The notes beneath the pieces were generated by a model. The model saw only the letters and a program-made list of their open reading frames with translations. It was not told where the DNA came from and ran no database searches. From the NCBI GenBank assembly GCA_018343915.1, contig JABRWF010000007.1:2232001-2296000 (forward strand): a DNA stretch of 64,000 nt, read 5' to 3'. Source of the DNA: Agroathelia rolfsii (lineage: Eukaryota > Basidiomycota > Agaricomycetes > Amylocorticiales > Amylocorticiaceae). Of this stretch, positions 20,791-32,280 are shown in pieces; position 1 is the stretch's first letter, and each line of letters opens with the position of its first letter. The translations under genes and the position numbers were made by a program.

Positions 20791-22266
20791 ATGTCCGCCG
20801 CACGCCAGCTTTTCGTCGTCTCTGGGATAGGTGCATAGATCACGCGGTTTTAAGTCATACATATTGATTATTGATCATGAAATAATTCAAAGGAAATGGA
20901 TCCGGGACGGGCAAGTACCAAACCTTTCACCACGAACCGCTCAGATTGAACAGACAACCAATTCGTATCATGACCAACTGACACACAGGTGCCGCTTCCG
21001 CGTATGTACCTTCAAATGGGCCCGACCCCTTATTATTTGTCTCTAACTGACTTATGCATGTCATATCAATAGACGTTTGTTTGCAAAGCAGGGATATAGC
21101 GTTGCCCTCCTCGCTCGGGGCGCGGATTCACTAGGGATTCTCGCAGATGAAATCAAGCAGGCCGGTGGGGATGTAAGATTTACTCCAATCATGACCAAAA
21201 GATAGCATATATTCACTCGCTCAATATCTATTATAGGCAGAAGCATTTCCTTTGAAGGATTATACGCATGAATCCATATCCTCGGCCTTCCAGGCCATTC
21301 GGGCTAAGTGGCCTTCAGTTCCTTTGCGCGTAGCGCTATTCAACGCAGGTCAGCCACATCCAAGCTATTGACCCATTTATCATCAAGTTTATTTATGAAT
21401 GGGTGAAGGCTATGGTATTTGGAAACCATTCCTCGAGATCACACCCGAAGAGGTCAAAGAAAGCATTGACACCAATGTCCTCGCTGCTTTTGCATTCGCG
21501 AGAGAATCAATCCTTGCTTTCAAAGATCAGGAGTTGAATGAACATGGTAAACGTGGAACGCTTATTTTCACAGGTGCGACAGCATCAATCAGAGGCAACA
21601 CGACGACGAGCGCTTTCAGCGCTGGAAAGCATGGTATACGCGCCCTATCCCAGAGTCTCAACAAGGAGTTTGGAAAACAAAATATTCATGTGCGTAGCAC
21701 TTGTTCTCATCCGTGTCGCTAGCTCGAAGCTTAAATGTTATGGTTTTATGACGACAGGTGGCGCATGTTCGTATTCGATGATTCTGCGACTATGAGTGTT
21801 TTATACTAACAAAGTTTCTCAACACCCAGAGTATTATTGATGGCTGTGGGTGATCACGTAGACTTCAGCGAGATTTGTTTCTCATTTTCATTCTATTATC
21901 CGGTTTAACTCTAGCTATTCTTACGGATCGATCGAAGTCCCACCGCAGTGACCCCGAGTGGGAACAAAACCAGGATGTCCGTCTTAATCCTAATAGTATT
22001 GCCAACGTAAGTTCATAATCTGTCGTTTCGAGAAAACATTGTAACAGGGCACACGCGACAAAAGGGATATCTGTACCTTGCAAATCAGGATCGTTCTGCT
22101 TGGACGTGGGAGCTTGATTGTAAGCAGCCTTTATCCATTCCGAAATAGCTATAAACTAACGTTGCCGGGTGCTTTTACAGTACGGTGAGGATGCTCTGAG
22201 CCCAATTTGGAGAATTCAACTAACTCATCCATGATGGAAACTAGCCCAAGCCACGAGAAATGGTGA
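20791..22266 (+). CDS. Short-chain dehydrogenase/reductase, paralogue C
   Basis: Twelve exons: 20791..20830, 20893..20910, 20989..21001, 21073..21172, 21237..21348, 21409..21689, 21758..21766, 21830..21845, 21915..22006, 22065..22119, 22181..22184, 22245..22266; 253 aa. Exon lengths are identical to copy B throughout, and to copy A except one codon in exon 9. Motifs as in copy B: GIGNGSGTGAASA, LLARGADSL, TLIFTGATASI, AFSAGKHGIRALSQSL, DLRPSHEKW. The intron starting at 20911 has a GCAAGT donor, shared with copy B and so older than the duplication. The 4-nt exon is again TACG. Its stop is 88 bp from the stop of the convergent DUF2470/DUF4499 gene. Confidence 0.87.
22181..22184 (+). other. 4-nt exon of SDR paralogue C
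   Basis: TACG between TTTACAG and GTGAGG, with ACTAAC branch sites in both flanking introns. Same position and sequence as in copy B. Confidence 0.8.
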
Positions 22267-22353
22267 AAGTAAACCGAACATCAAATATGCTCACTGAGAC
22301 TACATATACATGATGATAAATACATAGGAAATCTGATATAAGAAAACTGTACT

Positions 22354-23204
22354 TCATTCAACTTTCATCACCGACTGAATCCTTGCCTCTTGTATACGGT
22401 GCCGGATTTCGAGTAAAACAGGATATCCAAACAAGAAAGTGCCAAGCACATACTGAGCCTATATAAAGCGATGTCTATGAACTGAGCTGATCCATAATGA
22501 AAAGGCATTACTTACACCAACGATAAATCCGGTATGTTTCCTACAGATACTCCATGCGTATAGCGCCTCCAAAGGATGTAGGACCCCCACAATAATCCAA
22601 CTCAATTTGATGGCAGCCAGTCCACCTACGTAGCTCACCAACAGTCTTCCGTAATCAAATGCACTCGATTCAGCTTGTGGGATAGGTTTGACGGTTGCCA
22701 ACGTGCAATATACCAAAAGACCGAGCATAGCTGTCGGGACAAGGGCTGCGCTCGGGAAGTGGAATTTGGTAATCTGAGGTGCTTTGATCTGAATGTACGA
22801 CAACAACGGCACATTGGAGTCAGCTGAGATAGTCTAAGCACACAAGAGGAGAACGGACCATCCCCAGGGCCTCCTGTGCCTCTGCTTTCATGCTCAGCAG
22901 GCGAGGTTTGACGTCATTATAGCCGGAAAGTGGTGGTGAAATCGGAATAACAATATCCTGCGTTTTGCCAGCTTTCGTTGTGTAGTTCAGTGACATGCTC
23001 TTGGGGAATACATGTTTGTTAGCGGGATACCAAGCTATTACTATAACCATGGAATACCTTGGTATCTATGGCTGTCAAACGAGCTTTGGTCACTGGCTCA
23101 GATACTTTGCCAAAGTGTTTGACATATGCGACAAGTGTGTCCGGATGGCTGGACATGTACATGCATAGGAACGAGGACTTTTCAGCAACCGGATCTGATG
23201 TCAT
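22354..23204 (-). CDS. DUF2470 plus DUF4499-like integral membrane protein
   Basis: Exons (reverse): 23058..23204, 22859..22999, 22516..22788, 22354..22458; 221 aa. The first half (FLCMYMSSHPDTLVAYVKHFG, then TAIDTKSMSLNY) has the pattern of DUF2470, a domain related to the C-terminal part of FMN/haem-binding split-barrel proteins. The second half has three to four hydrophobic helices (PTAMLGLLVYCTLATV, LSWIIVGVLHPLEALYAW, YVLGTFLFGYPVLL) resembling DUF4499. Fungal proteins with this pairing are known only as uncharacterised. It is convergent with SDR copy C and paralogous to 17182-17728, so the two membrane genes bracket the SDR pair. Function unknown. Confidence 0.75.
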
Positions 23205-23610
23205 GGTGGGTTATGAGTGAGAAAGTAGGTATATCGTCTGCACGAGGTCGCAGGTGGTGGTGTGATATTATAACAAATAGTGTACTTCAAACTGGTGCCA
23301 GTGGTGTGCGTGTGTGATCCTGCTTTAGCGGCAAATGCGGGTGAATAACGTCGGAGTCTGCCTACGGAAGGCATTCGCCGGTGCCGGGCTTTATGCTTCA
23401 TTGAAATCTCAAGGTTAGGCAATATCTTCATAGTCATATTCCTAGACATCGGATGCGCTCGTGCAAGTATATGAGTAAGTAACGGCAAACTTGTTCATTA
23501 AATGCTTTATCGATCCAGGCCATGGTTAGTTCATACCGCCAGCGGTACTGCTTCGCATAGGAAACGCAAACAGGCAATTGAGATGTACCGGAAGCAAAAA
23601 CTACTCTTGA
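23205..23610. other. Intergenic region upstream of MTO1
   Basis: This 406-bp stretch separates two divergent genes (DUF2470 protein and MTO1). An ATG at 23502 opens a frame but cannot be spliced in frame to the MTO1 body. No TATA box or other signal was clear. Confidence 0.4.
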
Positions 23611-26600
23611 ATGCTTCGATCAGCGACTGTCAAAAGACTTTCTCGCTCATACCGTACACAATGTCTCTTGCAGAGACGTTATCTGGCATCTGAGGCCCCT
23701 GCAGTGAGCTATGATGGTACATAATCCTATACATATCCTTGGACGGAATTTCTCATAAATCTATTCTCTCAATAATAGTCTGTGTAATTGGTGGCGGACA
23801 TGCAGGCTGCGAAGCAGCCGCAGGCTCTGCGCGAACTGGAGCACGTACAGTCTTGTTAACCCAAAAGCTGGAAACCATAGGAGAGCTTTCATGTAACCCC
23901 AGCATAGGCGGTGTTGGCAAGGGCACGCTAGTTAGGGAAGTGGATGCGCTGGACGGTGTCATGGGACGTGTAGCAGGTATGCATAAATAGCTGCGGTATG
24001 TCGAATTGAATTATTGAAGTGCAAGATAGACAAGGCGGGCATACAGTTCCAAATGCTCAACCGATCCAAAGGTGCTGCAGTCTGGGTATGATAATATTAT
24101 CTTCCGTATTCCCTGCTTCGCTGAAAGCAGCCGTCTCACAGGGTCCACGAGCTCAAATTGACAGAAAGCTGTATAAATCCAACATGCATAAACTTATATT
24201 CAATTATCCGAACCTTGACGTCCGCGCTGGGAGTGTTTTTGATCTCATCCTCGAGCACGACACATCCTCAGCGAATTTAGGTCCAGGACAATGGGCTAAA
24301 GTCAAAGGTGTACGGCTAGGTCTGTTGCTAGGATGTTATTCCCTACCCGTCTTCTTGATAGCTGACTTCAAACTAGAAACTGGCGAGATCATATCCTGCT
24401 CGCAGGTGGTCATATGCACGGGCACATTCCTAGGAGGAGAAATCCACATAGGTACTTTTACTCTTGCATCTTTTTCTCATTGTTTTCTCAACGCAAGTCT
24501 TATAGGGCCAAAAACCTTCCCTGCTGGTCGCATCAACGAGGCACCCTCAATAGGCCTCTCGAATTCTCTTCGGTCGGCCGGATTTCAATTAGGCCGTTTG
24601 CAGACCGGCACCCCTGCCCGTCTGATTATGAGTACAATCAACTTCGAAGGACTTGAGAAACAAGTGGGCGACGCAGACCCAGCACCCTTTAGTTTTGTTT
24701 CCAATACGGTGGACAATGCGGTAAGCATACATCTAATTTGACAAACTCTGGCATTGAGATATTAATGTGCGCATATAATCAGAACAACCAAATATATTGC
24801 TATCAGACGCGGACAACGCCCACAACGCATGAATTGATCAGAGAAAGTATACACTCTAGTGTACACATACAGGAAACAAAGAAAGGCATGTCTTTTAGTC
24901 GATTGGACCGGTCATTTATCTGATTTAGTTGAGCCAGGTCCTAGATACTGCCCTTCGCTCGAATCCAAAGTTCTGCGTTTTGGGGATAAATCAAGTCATA
25001 CAGTCTGGCTTGAGCCTGAGGGATACGATTCCGGTACATATATTGCCGAGACAAACCTGGGTCTATGCATTGATATTGCTTTTAGATGTTATTTATCCAA
25101 ACGGCCTTTCATGCAGTATGGCAGAAGAATTACAGCTGCCAATGCTTCGCAGTGTACCCGGACTAGAGAAGGTTGAGGTTGTTCGACCGGCATACGGTGT
25201 AGAATATGACTACATTGATCCAAGGGAGCTCTTGCGTGAGTAAAGGCATCGACCCATTTTAACTCAGTCTCTAAGACTACTCACGTCATTTCAGCCACAT
25301 TGCAGACGAAACGCATTCCGGTATGTCTGGAATTTCCCTTTTACGATCATTATGTAGAATAGCTGAATGATTTTAGGGCCTTTTCCTCGCTGGTCAAATT
25401 AATGGTTTGTTTCTGCTTGCTCGTATGTTCTATCTCTCGCTAATAGTTCAAATAGGGACAACAGGATATGAAGAAGCCGCAGCACAAGGCGTTGTCGCCG
25501 GCATCAACGCCGGACTCGCCGCAAGGGGCCTGTCACCTCTGGTTTTGACGCGTGCAGATGGCTATACTGGTGTGATGATCGACGACCTTATTGTCAAGGG
25601 TGCAGAAGAACCATGTACGTCGTATTTGCTGGCAGACTGCTGCTATTCACATATTCACATACCTGTGGAATGGTTATGCAGATCGGATGTTCACTTCTCG
25701 CTCCGAGTATCGCATGACGATTAGGAGTGATAACGCGGATTTGCGACTTACTGCCAAAGGTTAGCACCATCTTATCTTCTTTAAATTATCATATATTCAC
25801 CATATTCTTTGATAGGTCGGAAAGCGGGTGTCATATCAGATTCTCGCTGGGACAAATTTGTCAGTGACAAGAGTAGTCTTGAGGCTGCGTCTAGACTTCT
25901 GCAAGAGACAATTCTTAGTCCTCAAGTGAGTTTATTCGGCTCACTATACATCTCTTCGGATTCTCAGATAGTACTACTCTAGGGCTGGGAGAAGTTTGGT
26001 TTCGACGTTAGACGTGATGGCATAATGCGCAGGTTAGTGAAGAGAATTTTTTTTCTCTTAGCTGCGATAGAACCATCGCATTGACAGCTCGGTTATGTTA
26101 GCGGTTTTGAAATGCTTCACAACCCTAAGATAACTATGACGGACTTGTTGTCTTCCGGTGCTATTCCTGGCCTGTCGAAGTTCGACCCAAGGATACTAGA
26201 AAGGGTGGGCATTGATGGTAAGTCAAGCGGGCGTCGGATCCCCTATCTGACATGGTTCATGACTAATCTCTGGAATTTATAGGTCGTTATGCTGCACATC
26301 TATACCGCCAAGCAGCAGACCTACGCACATTCATGGAGGATGAATCTCTTGCACTGGATCCATTTATGGACTACAATACTGTTATCGGCTTGAGCAGTGA
26401 AGTCAAGGAGAGGCTTAACAAAGCTAGGCCCACGTCTATCGTATGTAGGGTTTAATCATTCAATTTGACCCTAACACTCATTCATCTGACAGGGTGCGGC
26501 GAAAAGAATGGAGGGCATGACGCCTACAGGAATAATATACCTTTTGAGGCATGCAAAACGGACCCATAGTCGACGAGACACGACAGCTCTTGGTGCATAG
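23611..26600 (+). CDS. MTO1: Mitochondrial tRNA 5-carboxymethylaminomethyluridine-modifying protein MTO1 (MnmG/GidA)
   Basis: Eighteen exons: 23611..23716, 23779..23976, 24030..24085, 24142..24319, 24377..24451, 24506..24720, 24783..24885, 24938..25033, 25086..25235, 25295..25320, 25377..25404, 25456..25614, 25682..25759, 25816..25925, 25983..26032, 26102..26217, 26283..26440, 26493..26600; 669 aa. The start at 23611 gives an Arg-rich mitochondrial leader ([17 protein letters not shown]) directly joined to [16 protein letters not shown], the FAD-binding site. Further motifs: [69 protein letters not shown]1 with its GTPase partner modifies wobble uridines of mitochondrial tRNAs using FAD. The intron at 24886 has a GC donor. 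Confidence 0.93.
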
Positions 26601-27972
26601 ATGTTACCTTGCAATCTTATACTAGACGTGTGGCAGATTACACTTGAGGATTTAGATAAGGGAGGCCGGCTATCTTATATTGTGCACTAATATGATTTAC
26701 CACAAAATTATTTTCGACTCTTGAATTTGACGACGAGGCACTATTATTATTACTCTCACGCTGAGTTATGCCTTGCTCCGATTCAAGTGAGCTAAGCGAA
26801 CATCGGAGTCTGCGTATGGGAGACTGTACTCTTTCCGGCTTTCATCCGTACGTGGTTGCTACTTTACTTCAAATCCCATCATATCCCACGTGGGCGGTGG
26901 GCGGTGCACTTCACCAAGCGAATTTTTTTGGGATCTTCTGCTCGTGGAAACCAACCTCGTAAAGCATTATTCCAGGGTGCCATATCGACCCCCACAAACG
27001 TGCTTCTTCCCTTCTGTGCAACTCGCTTTATTCAAGCCGTAGAATTGTATTATTTCAAACGCAAAGGATGTTATGGAAACGAAGCCGGTAGACTTGATAT
27101 TTCAATGATTTCAACTCCTAAATTACCATGATCATCACATGCATGAGATAGTTACGTATCGAGGGTTACTATTAATAAGGGTCTCAGGTGTGCGTTTTGA
27201 CCATACCGGACGGATATACGGAGACGTTGGGCTGACTCGTTAAGAAATTTCGCTTATACAAAAGCTAGTAATAGTGACGCCGGCATGCACATGGCTGAGT
27301 CATGGGCATCGACAAGTGAGCTTATTTTGGATTAATATTTAACTGTGCAATATGATCCGATACCGGTTAAGAAACTCTAAGCTGATGGATGCATTTTATG
27401 ATTTGCATGATGTGAATGCGTGATATTTGAACAAAATTGGTTGGGAACAGTGGATGAGGTAGACGGGTCTACAAGATATTTGAAGTCAGACTTGAAGCAG
27501 AAATAGGGACGATCTCATCATATGATGACGACTATGATTGTTTTTATTATATAATCCCGATCTCGAATTCTGAATGATTTTTGCTCTCGCCAGCAACAAC
27601 AATAATTCCAAGCTTCGAATTGCATATGGATCTCTCAAACTTGCTTCAGTTGCTTAGCCCCTGAGCGTTGCTGCGCTTATAGACCAGATTCCAGAAAACA
27701 TTATGGGACTTCTGGTGCCAGTGGCAAGGGGCTACCGGTACCGCCTAGTACTGATCAACGTTTGCTGATGGATGGGCCAGTGATGGCCTCCATTATGGCA
27801 TCTGCGTAACCAGTGCCTAAACTTGACATGTGCATGCGGCTCACTGGTCTGAGCCCGTGCCGTCCTTACATCCTTTATTTTTATTATTATTCGGGGCGAT
27901 AACACTTGCCGGCATATAAAATCCGTTTGAGCCCACAACAAGTGGTTTCATGATGAGATCGTAACCTCCGTC
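26601..27972. other. Long intergenic region before lysophospholipase gene
   Basis: In 1372 bp no reading frame with family motifs or coherent splice sites was found. The region is AT-rich in its middle. A TATAAA box at 27915-27920 stands 53 nt before the lysophospholipase ATG and serves it. The length of this upstream region is unusual for this window and fits a regulated secreted enzyme, but that is inference. Confidence 0.45.
27915..27920 (+). promoter_or_regulatory. TATA box of lysophospholipase gene
   Basis: TATAAA within GCATATAAAATCC, 53 nt upstream of the start codon at 27973. Position and context fit a core promoter, but no transcript start data exist here. Confidence 0.5.
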
Positions 27973-30189
27973 ATGTTGCATTCTACCACCACCAGTGCTG
28001 CCCTTGCCGTTGGAGCGGCCCTATTGTCTGCCCAGTCGCTAGTGACGCTCGCCCAGGGGGCGGAGTTGTCAGCTGCTGGGTTGGCCTATACCCCGACGGT
28101 TGAAAAGTGTCCGAGTGGCTTCTCTCTCCTCCGCAAGCTTTCGACGAATGCAACCGAGCAAACCCTCAGTGCGGGTGAACAGGCGTACATTGAAGCGCGC
28201 GATGACCTTCTCCCAGAAGCTTGGGAAACCTATCTAAAGAACGTCGTAGAGACAGGCGTGACGCTCCCAGAATACGTCTCTGGATTTCTCGAGAGCGGTT
28301 GTTCCGACACTCTGCCTAGGTTTGCGATTGCTACCAGCGGTGGTGGATACAGGGCGGCCATCTTTGGGGCCGGTGTCCTCAACACGCTTGATGCGCGCTC
28401 TTCGAATAAGACTGGTTTGAATGGTCTACTGCAAGCTGCGACCTATCTTGTCGGCCTCTCTGGTGGATCTTGGCTGTATGTATTCCAATACGTTTATACT
28501 TTTGTTTTGAGTACTCATCATATCAGTGTCGGCTCCCTTGTCCAAGCCAACTTCCCTCCCATTCCAGATCTAATATTTGGTCCTTCATCGAATTATTCTC
28601 TTGCTATATCCAATGATGCATATTCCGGATGGCTGGCAGAATATGATCTGACTGCGCCTTCGGGAAACACCACCATCGACGAGGAATATATCGAGATCAT
28701 CCTGGGTGAAATTGCAGGAAAGTATGCCCTAGGCTTCCCGGTGACCCTCAACGATTTCTATGCAAGAGCGCTGGCCCGGCACTTCACCAATGGTACCACG
28801 GCTACCAATCTCGAGACGCTCGCAAGTGCTACTACTGGTACCTTTGGAGCTGGAATCACTTGGTCGGGCCTCACATCTCTGTGAGTCTTCTATGATCTAT
28901 TAATGTCGTTTGTCTCATCGTTTGATTGCTATTAGACCCTCTATAAAATCATACTACGCGCCGTTCCCCATTATCATCTCGGACCTCTACTCCGCAGCAG
29001 GAAATGAGTCTAATGTTATCTCCGAATATGGAAACTATATCCCTTTGACTAATCCAATTCTGGAATATAACCTCTGTATGCCCATTTCGCATGCATTTCT
29101 CAGACCATGGTAGTCCTGACACTGCATATTCAGACGAGATAGGATCCTGGGACCCTATGGTGTCTGCATTCATACCCACGGAATATTTAGGCACGACAAA
29201 TGATACAGTCTGTGTTCAAAACTACGACCAGGCCTCATTCCTCATGGGGATATCGTCTGACTTGTTCAATGAATACAACGTCTCGGTACGAGTAGTTTTA
29301 GTTATATGGGTTATCCTAATTAACCACTATCACGTTATAGGCAGCGTACTTGGACAGCACCTCAATATACCCCATCATAGAAGCCATTGAAGAGACATAC
29401 CCATCTTCAGGCATCACGATCGACGGGACTGCCATACCCAACCCTTTCTACGGTCTTAACTCGGAGACGTTTATTGAATCTAATCAAAAATACCTCACAC
29501 CCGTGGATGGCGGTGAAGACGGAGAGAACGTGCCTTTCCAACCCCTGTTGGTCAAGGCAAGACAAGTGGATGTCATTTTTGCTATTGATGCGGTACGTTC
29601 ATGTGCCTTGTCGCTGTCGCCTGAATGATCCGTGGAACTGATGCGACCTTACCACAGAGCAATGATGATGAGGATTTTGCTAATGGTGAAGCAATCATTG
29701 TGAGTATCTCCCCACCATTTTCATTCAAGAGAGCACATAAATGATACAACTTGCGCACAGGCGACCTCAAACCGCACCACGTTCTTCCCATCTTCGTACA
29801 GCTTCCCCAGTGTGCCATGGGATCTCACTACATGGGCCGAGGAAGGCCTCGCGACACGCCCCACTTTCTTCGGGTGCAACGAATCGAGTAGCAGCGACGT
29901 GCCTCTCGTGATCTACCTCGCCAACGGCGCACCACCACGCGTGAACCCCGTGCCACTAACGAACACGTCGACGACGCAGGACGTGTATACCGCTAGCGAG
30001 ATTGCGGCAATGTTGACACAAGCGCAGGAGATTGCTACGCAGGGTGTGCCAACTAGCGCTGATGGCGGCGTGGACCCGGAGTGGCCTGCCTGTTTGGCTT
30101 GTGCGATCGTGGATCGCGTGAGGAGCAGGGAGGGTATTGCTAGGAGTGGGGTGTGTGAGAGCTGTTTGGAGAGATATTGCTGGAGTTGA
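27973..30189 (+). CDS. Secreted lysophospholipase (phospholipase B)
   Basis: Exons: 27973..28475, 28527..28880, 28936..29075, 29134..29285, 29341..29592, 29658..29699, 29761..30189; 623 aa, normal for fungal PLB. A signal peptide of about 28 residues (hydrophobic SAALAVGAALLSAQSL) precedes the catalytic region. The cPLA2-type motifs are present: oxyanion loop SGGGYRA (about 119-125), nucleophile elbow GLSGGSW (about 160-166) and the Asp region VDGGEDGENVPFQPLL. Several N-glycosylation sequons are present. The C-terminus has paired cysteines (CLACAI, CESCLERYC), usual in the family; no GPI-type hydrophobic tail was seen, so secretion into the medium is likely. The enzyme hydrolyses acyl esters of (lyso)phospholipids. 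Confidence 0.93.
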
Positions 30190-30490
30190 GGGTAATAATG
30201 ACCGGGATTCTACTACTTAGTAGTATATAATATACTCGTCTCTTTTTAGTATCAAATAGTTATTTATATGGATTGGTTAACATTGTTCAATTTGTGGACG
30301 ATGGAAAATGTGATTATGATCGAGCTGAAGTAAGGAAGGAACCGTCGTCGATCCGAATTGCGACGAACACAGCCGCGTTCAAGTTGTCTTGGCAAGTCCG
30401 CTCAGACTTTTGCGAAATTACAGCAGTTCAAAGTCCACGTCTTTGAACTCGGTTTAAAGCCGTTGCTCTGCCCCTAAACCTACAATCATC
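30190..30490. other. Intergenic region between lysophospholipase and SUMO genes
   Basis: About 300 bp with no coding signal. The right half should hold the SUMO promoter; no TATA box was identified. Confidence 0.4.
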
Positions 30491-31119
30491 ATGTCCGCAA
30501 ACGAAGAGGGTGAAGATGTGAAACCAAAACTCGGTCTCATTGGTGTGCAATCTGATCACATGCCATAAATCTCTACCCGTGTTAACTCGGGCTACTCTAA
30601 AACAGTAAACTACGAAGGACAACGCAAGTCTTATCCGCCATACTAGGGATGCTCTTTATCTTAACCAGAGATCCGTACAGAGTTCACGGTCAAGGTTAGG
30701 GCTAACACCGTCCTTAAGAAGGTATTTGATGCTGCTGAGGTGCGCAACTGTCTTCTCCCTTTTCCTTTTCCTCGTCTATTCTCACACTTGCTTAACAGAA
30801 AAAGTTTGGCAAGGCCCCAGGTACGCTGGAAGAAGACGAAAATTAATGTAACAGTTTTGCTTATATACGGATTAGGCACGTTCAAATTCTTCTGTGACGG
30901 TGAGCGCTTGCTACCACAGGACACACCAGGACAGGTGAGCCAACCAACACATTCGTGCACGAGATTCCATCGACATAATCATGCTTCAATTATACAGAGA
31001 GGGCTCGAGGACGGCGATCAAATCGATGCCCATTTGGAACAGGTAGGTTTCTAATTGTCGCTCAGTTGTTGCTATTCTCGTTTGCTACAACTATCATCCA
31101 ACAGCTTGGTGGCCAGTAG
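30491..31119 (+). CDS. SMT3: Ubiquitin-like modifier SUMO (Smt3)
   Basis: Seven exons: 30491..30542, 30606..30623, 30669..30739, 30799..30820, 30876..30934, 30998..31042, 31105..31119; 93 aa. Motifs: KPKLGLIVNYEGQQI, ANTVLKKVFDAAEKKFG, GTFKFFCDGERLLPQDTPGQ, LEDGDQIDAHLEQLGGQ. The mature di-glycine is followed by a single Gln that a Ulp1-type protease would remove. SUMO is conjugated to lysines of nuclear proteins by Aos1-Uba2 and Ubc9. The frame across the second intron (30624..30668) is kept only with a GC donor (GCAAGT). Exon 2 is only 18 nt. Confidence 0.93.
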
Positions 31120-31500
31120 CGCAAGAATCGAGACATGCGAACATATTGATTTTTTTCCTAACCCTGCTCATACTCAGTATACGTGTATTTCTGTCTAATT
31201 TTTTAATAAAAAATTTGATCATTTTTTTTGGTTTACAATCCGATCGCATACTAACTCTGGTACGAGACATGGTGCAGGATCACGCAAATGTGGCATTACT
31301 GGGCGATTCGATGGTTACTCTATTCATACACATCTATGATTATTCATCTCCTGAGGTATTGATCGCGTCGCTCCTGGAGATTATCGCTTCCGACAAATCT
31401 GGCTGGGTACTATACAGTGCTAGCATCGTCAGAAGATTCCACCAAATCAAGCGATATACCTTGCCAATTTCTCTTGTTAGCACTTCTTTTGCACGTACTT
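31120..31500. other. Intergenic region, AT-rich
   Basis: This stretch between SUMO and the reverse-strand orphan gene is AT-rich with several poly-T runs. It encodes a hydrophobic but composition-driven open frame on the + strand, not supported as a gene. Confidence 0.35.
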
Positions 31501-32280
31501 TCATTTGAACATTAATCCTCTCTCATTTTTCTTGTCGAGGGTTTCTCTATCAAGAGCGAGCATAGCCAGACCCTCGACAATGACAACGGGTGGCTTTACC
31601 ACCTCCAACATTTTGGGAATATCGAGTATCGCCAGGTTCGAGTCTTCTTCATCACCTGCGTGTTCATTGTACAACTGTGGATGCACACTCAGCCCTATTC
31701 ATTTTTTGTGACGACGGAGAGAGGGGACAAAGTTTACCTTCAAAAGTATGATCAGGTCATCATCGGTCGCCGCACCTGCACTGCTGCTCCCTCCAGTCTG
31801 CACCTTCACTAATAAGCACATCTATTGCACCGAAATCACACAACGGTCATGCTTACCTGGTGAATATATGCAAGTAATTCATCTAGCGGGTCATAATTCT
31901 CTTTTGGCACTGATGAGCGAATAAGTCTCGGACAGAGCAGCGATCTTGTGTCTAATGTAGGATGATAGCGTTTCTTGAAATGTGGGCCATACAGTGTATT
32001 TGATATGCCGCACAAATATTGTTTGATCGAAAACTTGACTGGGATTCAACGCGTGCAGGCCACTTTGCAGCTCTTTGTTCTTATCAGGCGCGGGAGAATA
32101 GAGAGCGGAGATTGAGCCCGGGTAGAAGCTCGAGACCTGTAGAATTCCAGTCTGTTGGACCCCAAAACCCTGAAGTTGTGGACCCTACACTCTCCGGTTT
32201 TTCGAGGAATTCCTTCATAAAATCATAATTCCGCGAGTTCTTCGGCAACAAAAGAGGGAGAAATACAAACTCCCTTCTGT
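31501..32280 (-). CDS. Unidentified gene, 3' exons
   Basis: Coherent reverse-strand exons can be chained: about 32137..32280, 31857..32038, 31738..31797, 31501..31674, all in frame and ending at a TGA (31503..31501). Visible pieces are FLEKPESVGSTTSGFWGPTDW, CGISNTLYGPHFKKRYHP, CPRLIRSSVPKENYDPLDEL, ATDDDLIILLKLYNEHAG and VVKPPVVIVEGLAMLALD. They are mixed-composition and protein-like, not repeats. The 5' end is unresolved: two frames compete near 32280-32350, and upstream sequence to about 32834 may hold earlier exons or decay. No family is recognised. A degraded gene is possible. Confidence 0.4.

Noticed and set aside
23502..23610. ATG at 23502 as the MTO1 start
   Set aside because: No donor in that frame joins the conserved body in phase. 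The ATG at 23611 opens directly into the FAD-binding domain with a convincing mitochondrial leader and no intron.
26768..27131. Two overlapping open frames on the + strand
   Set aside because: No motifs, weak composition and no splice continuation; chance frames in intergenic DNA.
30606..30668. Frameshift in SUMO
   Set aside because: The apparent shift disappears when a GCAAGT donor at 30624 is accepted, which gives the normal first strand of SUMO.
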